Shown here piece by piece: positions 44,626-52,294 of a stretch of DNA of 60,815 nt (its first letter is position 1; every line of letters begins with the position of its first letter). The stretch is from Flavobacteriales bacterium. Its GTDB lineage: Bacteria; Bacteroidota; Bacteroidia; Flavobacteriales_D; Sanyastnellaceae. The stretch lies in contig JAQWQB010000020.1 in the NCBI GenBank assembly GCA_029245065.1, positions 1-60,815 of the forward strand, read 5' to 3'. A program made the position numbers and the translations under genes. The notes below the pieces were generated by a model, which ran no database searches, was not told the origin of the DNA, and saw nothing but the letters and a program-made list of their open reading frames with translations.

Positions 44626-47134
44626 GATAGCTACGTACAGATTATTACTGTGTCTAACCGGAATTGTTCTCACCTCGCTTGTAAGTGAAGCACAAGTTAC
44701 AAGAACAAGCCTTACAGATATCAATTGGACCTTGACAGATGTGCGCACTGATCGGGTCTACAGCAACGCTTTGGTTCCAGGAAGTGTTCATGAAACGCTT
44801 ATGAATCAACGCCTTTTAAAGGATGTCTACGCTGGAACGAATGCCGAAAAAGCACAATGGGTTGAAAACAAAGACTGGAGCTATACCAGCGATCCATTTC
44901 AGGTATCTGAATCTTACTTAGCCCAAGACAACGTTGAACTCGTATTTGAAAGCATCGATACCTATGCCGAAGTGTATTTCAATGGGGTATTGCTATTTGA
45001 AACCAACAACTACTTTCGGGAATACCGCTTCGACATTAAATCAATGATCAAGCCCGAGGGCAATACCGTTGAAGTATTAATCAAAAGTCCGATCAGGCAA
45101 GGCAACAAGCAAATTAAAGCTTCAAAACACCCACTCCCGGGAGAGGCCATCAGGGCCGTAACGCGTAAACCACAATTTCATTACGGTTGGGATTGGGGAC
45201 CAAAACTCACAACCTCGGGAATTCCGGGAGGAATTTTCATTGATCAGTGGAGTGAATACCGCGTTGAGCACGTTGGGATTCAAACCATTTCTTGCAACAA
45301 AGATCGCGCTGAACTCCAAGTTAGCCTGCACGTTGAATCCCAAGTAAATGCAGAAATCAACTGGGCCTTAAACATGAAATCCAATGGGGAATACATCAAT
45401 GCTGAAGGTCGTTTCAAGCTGAAGAAAGGAACCCATACCATTGATTTTCCTTTAACGGTACAAAACCCCAATTTGTGGTGGCCAAATGGGTATGGAGAGG
45501 CAGCATTGTATGCTTGTGCACTGAAATTGAGTTCAGACAAAATTGCGTCGAAAAGCAGCCATGTTTTTCAAACGGGGATTCGCACTGTGCAACTAATGAC
45601 AGATGCCGATGAATTCGGAAATGAATTCTCTTTCCACGTAAACGGCACCCCTATTTTCATGAAAGGAGCCAACTACATTCCCCAGTCTATTTTTGATGCG
45701 GAAGTAGCGCCTTCAGACACACGCAGGCTACTAAACCAAGCCAAGGAAGTTCACATGAATATGCTTCGGGTTTGGGGCGGCGGCATCTACGAAACCGATT
45801 ATTTCTATGACGTTTGTGACTCATTGGGCATCCTGGTGTGGCAAGACTTCATGTTTGCTTGTGCCATGTATCCTGGCGACAAACTATTTAGACAAAACGT
45901 TCAAGAAGAAGCTAAGCAGCAAGTACTTCGTCTAAAATGCCACCCCAGCATGGCACTCTGGTGCGGGAACAATGAAAATTCAGAAGGTTGGCACCGTTGG
46001 GGATGGCAAACGGGATTAACCGAAAAAGAGAAAAAGAAGGTTTGGAAAAGCTACAAAAACATCTTTCTGAAAGACTTACCAAAAGCGGTTGAATCGCATT
46101 CGAACCTGGATTATTGGGAAACTTCACCCATGCTGGGTAGAGGCGATTCACTGCATAAGTTCATGGGGGATGCCCATTATTGGGGGGTGTGGCACGATGC
46201 TGAATCGTTTGATTCATTGGAAACGAAAGTGCCTCGTTTTATGAGTGAGTTTGGCTTTCAAAGCTTCCCAGAACCAAGCGTCATGGAACGAATTGCTCCC
46301 AAAGCAAGATGGGACAGCATGAATGTGGCGGTACGCTACCACGAGAAGCACCCTCGTGGATTTGAGTTGATCAACACCTACATGAAAAGAGATTATGTGG
46401 TTCCTGGTGCATTTGAAGATTGGTTGTACCTAAGTCAATTGGTACAACGAGACGGCATGATCCAAGGCATACGCGCCCACAGAGCCGCGCAACCTTATTG
46501 CATGGGCACGCTGTATTGGCAACTGAATGACGTTTGGCCTGCTGCAAGTTGGAGCAGCATTGATTCAGAAGGAAATTGGAAAGCCTTGCACTGCGCACTT
46601 AAAGAGGCGTATGCCCCAAGAGCTATCTGGCCCGAGTTACGAGGAGATTCATTGTGCATTCGTATGGTGAACGATTTGCAAGCCATCAATGTGCAAGTGG
46701 AAATGACCTGCATGAGCTATGAAGGGCAATTACTTGAGCAAATTCATTTAACCGAAATCAACTTAGAGCACGGAAGTCATTACCAGCATTTCTCTTCATT
46801 CGACACCCCAAAGAACGCTATTTGGATTCTTGATTGGAGCTTTGGAGAAGAGCAACATACTGTGACATGGTCACCCCATAACTCGAACGAGTTTATCCTC
46901 CCGAAAGTGAGACCTACGTTCAAAATAACACCGAAAAACGGTTCCTATGAGATTGCGTTCAGAAGTGCGAAATACCACAAGGGATTGCGTATCAGCGCCA
47001 ATGCGAATGGGGTATGGAGCGACAATTACATTGACCTCATACCGGGTAGGATTCAGACTGTGACCTTTACTCCTACAGCACCTCTATCAGAGTCGCTTCA
47101 GCTTGATTTCAAAGATGTCAACAGCACGCAATAA
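44624..47134 (+). CDS. exported beta-mannosidase (glycoside hydrolase family 2)
   Basis: The 836-residue GH2 enzyme removes terminal beta-mannose from mannan oligosaccharides. A signal peptide (MIATYRLLLCLTGIVLTSLVS) is followed by the sugar-binding domain (SYLAQDNVELVFESIDTYAE, then HYGWDWGPKL), an immunoglobulin-like domain and the catalytic barrel. The acid/base Glu451 lies in CGNNENSEGW and the nucleophile Glu542 in MSEFGFQSFP. It is complete. An in-frame ATG at 44576 would extend it into the divergent small gene; 44624 fits the signal peptide. No mannan-utilisation partners are adjacent. Confidence 0.9.
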   Translation: MIATYRLLLCLTGIVLTSLVSEAQVTRTSLTDINWTLTDVRTDRVYSNALVPGSVHETLMNQRLLKDVYAGTNAEKAQWVENKDWSYTSDPFQVSESYLAQDNVELVFESIDTYAEVYFNGVLLFETNNYFREYRFDIKSMIKPEGNTVEVLIKSPIRQGNKQIKASKHPLPGEAIRAVTRKPQFHYGWDWGPKLTTSGIPGGIFIDQWSEYRVEHVGIQTISCNKDRAELQVSLHVESQVNAEINWALNMKSNGEYINAEGRFKLKKGTHTIDFPLTVQNPNLWWPNGYGEAALYACALKLSSDKIASKSSHVFQTGIRTVQLMTDADEFGNEFSFHVNGTPIFMKGANYIPQSIFDAEVAPSDTRRLLNQAKEVHMNMLRVWGGGIYETDYFYDVCDSLGILVWQDFMFACAMYPGDKLFRQNVQEEAKQQVLRLKCHPSMALWCGNNENSEGWHRWGWQTGLTEKEKKKVWKSYKNIFLKDLPKAVESHSNLDYWETSPMLGRGDSLHKFMGDAHYWGVWHDAESFDSLETKVPRFMSEFGFQSFPEPSVMERIAPKARWDSMNVAVRYHEKHPRGFELINTYMKRDYVVPGAFEDWLYLSQLVQRDGMIQGIRAHRAAQPYCMGTLYWQLNDVWPAASWSSIDSEGNWKALHCALKEAYAPRAIWPELRGDSLCIRMVNDLQAINVQVEMTCMSYEGQLLEQIHLTEINLEHGSHYQHFSSFDTPKNAIWILDWSFGEEQHTVTWSPHNSNEFILPKVRPTFKITPKNGSYEIAFRSAKYHKGLRISANANGVWSDNYIDLIPGRIQTVTFTPTAPLSESLQLDFKDVNSTQ

Positions 47135-47137
47135 GCG

Positions 47138-48778
47138 CTAGTTGAATTGAATATTTTCTTTGACAACTGTTTCGCCAGTCTTATTCATGGTCATGGTAAT
47201 CTCCTTGGTTGCAGCCATTTTTTTCGAAATAGCCTCTACCTTATAGGTCACACCACCGGGCAAGTTTACGCGCACATTTCCAAGCTTATCTGTCTTCTCA
47301 TCTACCAAAATACGTTGAGACCCGACAGCTAGCATGATGCGCACTTGAGCACCTTTCACGTTTTTACCTGCTGCATCTTGAACGTTCAGAATGAGTGTTG
47401 CATACGAGCTCTTTTCGTATCCTTTTGACAAGAGATCATAATTGGAAACATCCACTTGGTAAATATCTCTTTCACCCAATGCATCTCCATACTCTGCTGC
47501 AATGAATAGCGTCTTGTTGTTTGATGTCAGCGAGAAAGTAGACTCTTCATTCACGGTATTGATTGGGTAGCCCAGGTTGACTGGTATACTCCATTGGCCG
47601 TTCACAAATTCAGATCGAAAAATGTCATAGCCTCCTAATGTCTGATGTCCATTGCTGGCGAAGTACAAGGTTTTTCCGTTCGGGTGAATGAAAACAAACT
47701 TCTCATCCAATTCTGTATTAATCACCTTGCCCAAATTCTTCGGCTTAGACCAGCCATCGGCACCCACTTTTGAAGAAACGTAGATATCTCCTTGCCCATT
47801 TCCTTCAGGGCGTTCGCTGATGAAGTACAGCTTTTCGCCATCTGATGTAATCGAAACTGAACTTTCGAAGTAAGAGGTATTGACTGGCTTTGGCAGTTTC
47901 ATTGGTGCTCTCCAAGAATCTTCATGCACATCATACGAAGCAACGAAAATATCTCCAGCACTGTTTTGGTTGTTGCGGTAAACGTACATCTGGTTACCAT
48001 CAGGCGCAATGGATAAAATAGCGTCATAGGTAGCCGTGTTTACTTCTCCATCAACTCCTCTTGAATTTGCCCAAGATTCTTTTTCATCACTCCACGCAGT
48101 GTAATACACGTCTTCAAAGAACTTGTAATCTCCACCTTCATCGATTTCGCCTCCAACAGAAGTTGATCTTCTTGATGTGAAATATAGTCGCTTCCCATTT
48201 GCGGTAACCGCTGGTGCATATTCATCAAATCGGGTATTCACTTCAGTTCCCATGTTGGCGATGGTCACATTCACTGGGTTCGCCATCATTTCTTTGGCGT
48301 ACTTACACTGTGCCATGAACTGTGCAGCATCTTCTTCGTCCAACGCGCTTTTGCTACCTGACTTGTCTAGAAATTTCTGATAACTAGCAATTGCCTCATC
48401 TAGCTCTGCCAATCTGTGGTGAATTTTACCATAGAAAAAATCAATGTTATCTGCCGCTTTCGCATCGGCCTCAACGGCTTTCGTTAGGTAACGCTTAGCC
48501 AAATCGTACTTCTTCAATCCGTAGTGACAACGTGCTGTCCAGTAAAGAGCGGTTGAATTTTCTGGTTCGATCTCAAGTACCTCACGGTAAATGATCAATG
48601 CACCACGCAAGTTGCTCTCATTGAACTCGTGCTTGGCTTTAATAATTTTTGCTGGCACTGCAGCGTTATCGAAAAACCCTCCAGTATCGTTCGTATCTGG
48701 CAGAAGTATTTCAGTGGCGTTCGCTTGGTAAGCGAAAAAAAGTACAGCTAACGAGCTGATTAGTAGCTTAATTCTCAT
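47138..48778 (-). CDS. exported TPR and PD40 (WD40-like) propeller protein
   Basis: The 546-residue protein has a signal peptide (MRIKLLISSLAVLFFAYQANA), a TPR region at about 45-135, a propeller of PD40 repeats at about 185-430 (NGKRLYFTSRRSTSVGG, DGEKLYFISERPEGNGQG, NGKTLYFASNGHQTLGG) and a C-terminal carboxypeptidase-regulatory-like domain (ATLILNVQDAAGKNVKGAQV). This order resembles PorE/OmpA-type envelope proteins of the T9SS, but the peptidoglycan-binding OmpA domain is missing. It ends three bases from the beta-mannosidase stop. Function is unknown; an outer-membrane or periplasmic role is likely. Confidence 0.75.
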   Translation of the reverse strand: MRIKLLISSLAVLFFAYQANATEILLPDTNDTGGFFDNAAVPAKIIKAKHEFNESNLRGALIIYREVLEIEPENSTALYWTARCHYGLKKYDLAKRYLTKAVEADAKAADNIDFFYGKIHHRLAELDEAIASYQKFLDKSGSKSALDEEDAAQFMAQCKYAKEMMANPVNVTIANMGTEVNTRFDEYAPAVTANGKRLYFTSRRSTSVGGEIDEGGDYKFFEDVYYTAWSDEKESWANSRGVDGEVNTATYDAILSIAPDGNQMYVYRNNQNSAGDIFVASYDVHEDSWRAPMKLPKPVNTSYFESSVSITSDGEKLYFISERPEGNGQGDIYVSSKVGADGWSKPKNLGKVINTELDEKFVFIHPNGKTLYFASNGHQTLGGYDIFRSEFVNGQWSIPVNLGYPINTVNEESTFSLTSNNKTLFIAAEYGDALGERDIYQVDVSNYDLLSKGYEKSSYATLILNVQDAAGKNVKGAQVRIMLAVGSQRILVDEKTDKLGNVRVNLPGGVTYKVEAISKKMAATKEITMTMNKTGETVVKENIQFN

Positions 48779-48791
48779 TTAGGCAATTGCT

Positions 48792-48803
48792 TTAACGTGT
48801 TAA
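48792..48803. repeat. small palindrome upstream of the PD40 gene
   Basis: TTAAC-GT-GTTAA, two 5-base arms with a 2-base centre, lies 14 bases before the start of the PD40 protein gene. It might be an operator, but a match this short can arise by chance. Confidence 0.3.
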
Positions 48804-48922
48804 AAGTAAACGTTTTTTATGGGTCTATTCTATTTTTTGAAGGTCTGAATACGGAATAATCAAAAGCTTACGCACCTACAGCTATTCGACTTACATGCAT
48901 TCCACCTCACGGATAAATAAGG

Positions 48923-48930
48923 TAAATTTG
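48923..48930 (+). promoter_or_regulatory. candidate -7 promoter element of murQ
   Basis: TAAATTTG matches TAnnTTTG exactly and lies four bases before the murQ ATG at 48935, so the message would have a very short or absent leader. A TTG at -33 was not seen. Confidence 0.4.
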
Positions 48931-48934
48931 CATC

Positions 48935-49753
48935 ATGGATGAACAACTCCCGCATACGGAACGCCCAGGCAATCATGCTGACCTTGATACGATGTCGGTG
49001 ACCGAACTTCTAGACCGCATGAATCAAGAAGACCGTTCGGTCCCTCAAACCATTGCTGGTGTTATCCCAAAGATTGTACCATTGATTGAAGAGGTGGCCA
49101 CAAAACTGAAAGCAGGAGGAAGATTGTTTTACATGGGAGCCGGCACAAGTGGAAGACTCGGCGTAGTTGATGCTTCTGAGTGCCCGCCAACTTTTGGCAT
49201 TCTACACGGAGTGGTGATAGGACTGATTGCGGGAGGTGACCCTGCCATTCGAAAAGCCGTTGAATTTGCGGAAGACGACTTGGAACAAGGTTGGAAAGAT
49301 TTACAAGCGAATTCGATTTCATCAAAAGATGTTGTCATTGGAATCGCAGCGAGCGGGAGAACGCCCTATGTGATTGGTGCGCTGCAAAAGTGCCAAGAGC
49401 ATGGCATTTCAACCGGATGCATTACGTGCAATGAAAACACCCAACTTGAAACCGTTGCTGACTTCCCGGTTGTGGCCGTGACCGGTCCTGAATTTGTGAC
49501 CGGAAGTACCCGTATGAAGGCTGGAACAGCTCAAAAACTCATCCTCAATATGATCTCCACTGCGGCGATGATTCAGCTTGGCAGGGTGAAGGGCAACCGA
49601 ATGGTAGACATGCAACTTGCGAACAACAAATTGGTAGATCGTGGAACAAGAATGGTCATGGAGGCCACTACGTTGAACAAAGAAGAAGCAAGGAACTTAT
49701 TAGAAGAACATGGTAGTGTGCGGAAAGCCATTGAAGCACACACGAACAAGTAA
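48935..49753 (+). CDS. murQ: N-acetylmuramic acid 6-phosphate etherase
   Basis: The 272-residue SIS-domain enzyme splits the lactyl ether of MurNAc 6-phosphate during recycling of cell-wall sugars. The signatures are ADLDTMSVTELLDRMNQED near the start, FYMGAGTSGRLGVVDASECPP, GIAASGRTPYVIGAL and finally TGSTRMKAGTAQKLILNM. The catalytic Glu region ESEC is represented by DASECPP. A cytoplasmic location is expected. The next gene follows by five bases, so the two are an operon. Confidence 0.95.
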   Translation: MDEQLPHTERPGNHADLDTMSVTELLDRMNQEDRSVPQTIAGVIPKIVPLIEEVATKLKAGGRLFYMGAGTSGRLGVVDASECPPTFGILHGVVIGLIAGGDPAIRKAVEFAEDDLEQGWKDLQANSISSKDVVIGIAASGRTPYVIGALQKCQEHGISTGCITCNENTQLETVADFPVVAVTGPEFVTGSTRMKAGTAQKLILNMISTAAMIQLGRVKGNRMVDMQLANNKLVDRGTRMVMEATTLNKEEARNLLEEHGSVRKAIEAHTNK

Positions 49754-49758
49754 CAACA

Positions 49759-50340
49759 GTGCATAATTTAGAACCGTTTTACAATTGGCGCAATTACTAC
49801 ATTGCGAGTGAAGACCCACTTTCGCCGTTCTTTGAGCGAGAGTACAATGAGTTCCAATACCATGAAAAGGTATACGACCATTACATTCACCCACAATGGG
49901 ATAATATTGGATCGTCTACCCTATTTGCAAAAGTCATTTATGCCGACTATTCAGATCGCGTTGCGGTAATTGAGCTCATTGGCGAATGGAACGACTGCCT
50001 GCACAATGACATCATGATTTTTAAGCGAGAAATCATTGAACACATGATGTTAAATGGCATCGTGAAATTCATTCTAATTGGCGAAAATGTACTGAACTAT
50101 CACAGCTCTGATGATTGCTATTACGAAGAGTGGTTCGAAGAAGTAGAAGACGAAAATGGCTGGATTGCTCTGCTTAATTTTCGCGAGCATGTTTTAGAAG
50201 ACTTCATGGAAGCAAATGTTGACAGCTACTTTGTGCTTGGCGGCGAATTGGACGACATCACCTGGAGGACCCAAACCCCTATGTTGTTGACCGCCAAAAT
50301 TTCAGACATGGTAACCAAACGTCTTGGCCCCGTTTATTAA
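49759..50340 (+). CDS. conserved hypothetical protein downstream of murQ
   Basis: The 193-residue protein starts at a GTG five bases after murQ, with no ATG near the N-terminus. It is acidic, soluble and rich in aromatic residues (FYNWRNYYIASEDP, YEEWFEEVEDENGW). No signal peptide or membrane segment is visible. I do not recognise a domain. Its position suggests co-expression with murQ, but a muropeptide role is not shown. Its TAA interlocks with the stop of the convergent NUDIX gene. Confidence 0.75.
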   Translation: MHNLEPFYNWRNYYIASEDPLSPFFEREYNEFQYHEKVYDHYIHPQWDNIGSSTLFAKVIYADYSDRVAVIELIGEWNDCLHNDIMIFKREIIEHMMLNGIVKFILIGENVLNYHSSDDCYYEEWFEEVEDENGWIALLNFREHVLEDFMEANVDSYFVLGGELDDITWRTQTPMLLTAKISDMVTKRLGPVY

Positions 50341-50783
50341 ACTTCTTCCTTCAACATTTTCACCACCACTTTATCTATCGGAAAGGTCATCTCCTCTTCC
50401 GTGAGCGCCGTAATTGATTTCCACCGGAATGTTTCTTCGCGTTCATTAAAATGAATGAAATCAAATGGTTTGTCGCTGGTGCGAAATCGTTGAGCTTCTT
50501 TCAATTCAGCCAAGTAATACACGGAAATCATTTGGTCTGAAGGGCGAAACACACTTGGCTGACAGAAGTCTGTGGTGTAGTAATGTCCTAACACATTTAC
50601 CTCTTGACCTAACTCCTCTGCGGCTTCTCGTTCGATACATTCTAGGAGTCCTTCCCCATATTCCAGTCCACCACCAGGGAACTTTGTAGCATGATTTCCT
50701 TGTAAAATTTCATCGCTCAATAACACCTTTCCATCCTCAATGATGAGCATGTAGCCTCTTACATTAAATCGGTTCATCTTCAT
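50337..50783 (-). CDS. NUDIX hydrolase
   Basis: The 148-residue enzyme contains a complete Nudix box, GGLEYGEGLLECIEREAAEELGQE (about 38-61), with the REx-EE-G core intact, so it should hydrolyse a nucleoside diphosphate linked to another group. The substrate is unknown. Its ATG overlaps the TGA of mnmD (ATGA), so it is the last gene of a three-gene operon with mnmD and the TIGR02757 gene. Confidence 0.88.
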   Translation of the reverse strand: MKMNRFNVRGYMLIIEDGKVLLSDEILQGNHATKFPGGGLEYGEGLLECIEREAAEELGQEVNVLGHYYTTDFCQPSVFRPSDQMISVYYLAELKEAQRFRTSDKPFDFIHFNEREETFRWKSITALTEEEMTFPIDKVVVKMLKEEV

Positions 50784-51448
50784 GACTTCACTCCTCTTAG
50801 CATGTGTCTTTTCCCAGGAGGTCCTGGCAATCGTTCAACGGTATATCCTGCTTCCGTAAGGTCTCGCCTCACTTGTCCTTTCGCGCAGTACGTCACAAAG
50901 ATGCCACCTGGAGCCGTTAGCTCATAGACTTTTCGCAACAACTCAAGCGACCACAGTTCGGGTTGTGATGCGGGGCCAAAGGCATCAAAATAGACCAAAT
51001 CAAAGCGTTTTTCTGACTTAAACTCTTCTATTGCCACTTGGTGTTTCAGTAGTGTAAATTGTTCGTCTAGGGCAACCTCTTCGCCCCACTTAGCCCTGTG
51101 TATCTCTGAATAAAAGTCCGCCAAAGCAGGAATTAACGCCGTATAGTTGAGCAAGGCTATCTCTTCTTGGTGCACTGGAGAAGTTTCAAGTGCTGTGTAG
51201 TGAACAGAGGCTTTAGTAGATGAAATGGCATGTTTGGTCACCAGGGCATTCAATCCTGTTCCGAAGCCTATTTCCAGAATAGAAACTTGCTGTTGGGTGA
51301 CCAACTTCTCATTCAATCCTTTCCCCACAAATACATAGTCAGATTCTTGCAATGCACCATGACGAGAGTGGTAAGTATCTTCCATCTCTATGATCTCTAA
51401 CGTATGAGATCCGTCAGCCGTTTTAATCACTCTTCTTTCCATGCTCAT
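50780..51448 (-). CDS. mnmD: tRNA 5-methylaminomethyl-2-thiouridine methyltransferase (MnmD-type)
   Basis: The 222-residue SAM-dependent protein is the stand-alone form of the methyltransferase domain of MnmC, which completes mnm5s2U at the wobble position of tRNA. The N-terminus has DTYHSRHGALQESDYVF and the SAM site EIGFGTGLNALVT. The motif FDAFGPASQPELWS is strongly diagnostic, and APGGIFVTYCAKGQVRRDL follows. The FAD oxidase half of MnmC is absent, as in other Bacteroidota. Both ends overlap neighbours by four bases. Confidence 0.9.
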   Translation of the reverse strand: MSMERRVIKTADGSHTLEIIEMEDTYHSRHGALQESDYVFVGKGLNEKLVTQQQVSILEIGFGTGLNALVTKHAISSTKASVHYTALETSPVHQEEIALLNYTALIPALADFYSEIHRAKWGEEVALDEQFTLLKHQVAIEEFKSEKRFDLVYFDAFGPASQPELWSLELLRKVYELTAPGGIFVTYCAKGQVRRDLTEAGYTVERLPGPPGKRHMLRGVKS

Positions 51449-52242
51449 TTGGTTTCATATACCCCCAACCCGAAAAGAGCGAAGTCGTATTTAATCGGAT
51501 CTTGAGGGTCCAGCTCTCGCAACACACTTGTGACTTCTGCCACTGCCTTCCAATCGTTTTGTTTTCGCTCAAGCAATCCCAATTGCCTTGCTACATTCCC
51601 CGTATGTACATCTAAAGGAAGAAATAAATTAGCCGGAGCGATTGTTCTCCAAAGGCCCAAATCTACTCCATTGGCGTCTCGTCGGACCATCCATCTCAAA
51701 AACATGTTGATGCGTTTTGCGGTAGATCCTTTCACCGGATTCGCCACGTGCTTTTGGGTTCTTGCAAGGTGTTCTAGTTCGAAAAAGACGTTTCGAAAGT
51801 GAAGAATGGCATGCGTTGTTTCAGAGGCTGTTTGGAATCCGTGCGCAAACACCGCTTCCATTCCGCCATGGTTTAAGTAGATGTTTTTCAGCGCTGATAA
51901 AAAATAAAGGAGGTCTGTATCATTGAATGTTCGGTGAACAAATCCTTCCATTCGCCTCAAATCTTGGTCGGTAGCATTCAAAATGTAGTCATGCGGAGCG
52001 TGGTCCATGCGCTCTATTAACGAGTGCGCATTTCGAATAATGGTGGCGCGTTGTCCCCATGCAATGGTAGCGGCCAAAAACGCTCCAATCTCCTTATCTT
52101 CCTTGGACTTAAGAAGGTGTGGTATTTGCACAGGATCGTCTTCAACGAAGTTGTTTCGATTGTACAATTCTACCTTTTCGTCCAAGAATTCCTTGAGCTT
52201 TTCTTGCGATGAAAACTGAGTTGTTGTTAAAAGACGTTTCAC
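51445..52242 (-). CDS. TIGR02757/DUF2400 family protein
   Basis: The 265-residue protein matches the TIGR02757 family, common in Bacteroidota and of unknown function. Family stretches include VEDDPVQIPHLLKSKEDKEI, IGAFLAATIAWGQRATII and RRDANGVDLGLWRTIAPANL. The helical layout recalls HhH-GPD-like DNA glycosylase folds, which is only a structural hint. It starts at GTG (52242). It leads the operon TIGR02757-mnmD-NUDIX, with ATGA overlaps. It is divergent from the BatA-like gene. Confidence 0.85.
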   Translation of the reverse strand: MKRLLTTTQFSSQEKLKEFLDEKVELYNRNNFVEDDPVQIPHLLKSKEDKEIGAFLAATIAWGQRATIIRNAHSLIERMDHAPHDYILNATDQDLRRMEGFVHRTFNDTDLLYFLSALKNIYLNHGGMEAVFAHGFQTASETTHAILHFRNVFFELEHLARTQKHVANPVKGSTAKRINMFLRWMVRRDANGVDLGLWRTIAPANLFLPLDVHTGNVARQLGLLERKQNDWKAVAEVTSVLRELDPQDPIKYDFALFGLGVYETK

Positions 52243-52258
52243 TTCCCTCCTATTCTGT

Positions 52259-52287
52259 TTGCTAGATGCAAAAATGCGCTAACTTTG
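52259..52287 (+). promoter_or_regulatory. promoter of the BatA-like/dihydroorotase operon
   Basis: TTG (52259-52261), an 18-base spacer and TAACTTTG (52280-52287) match both parts of the Bacteroidota vegetative promoter. The ATG follows eight bases later at 52295. It is the best promoter match in the window. Confidence 0.6.
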
Positions 52288-52294
52288 TGGCTTA

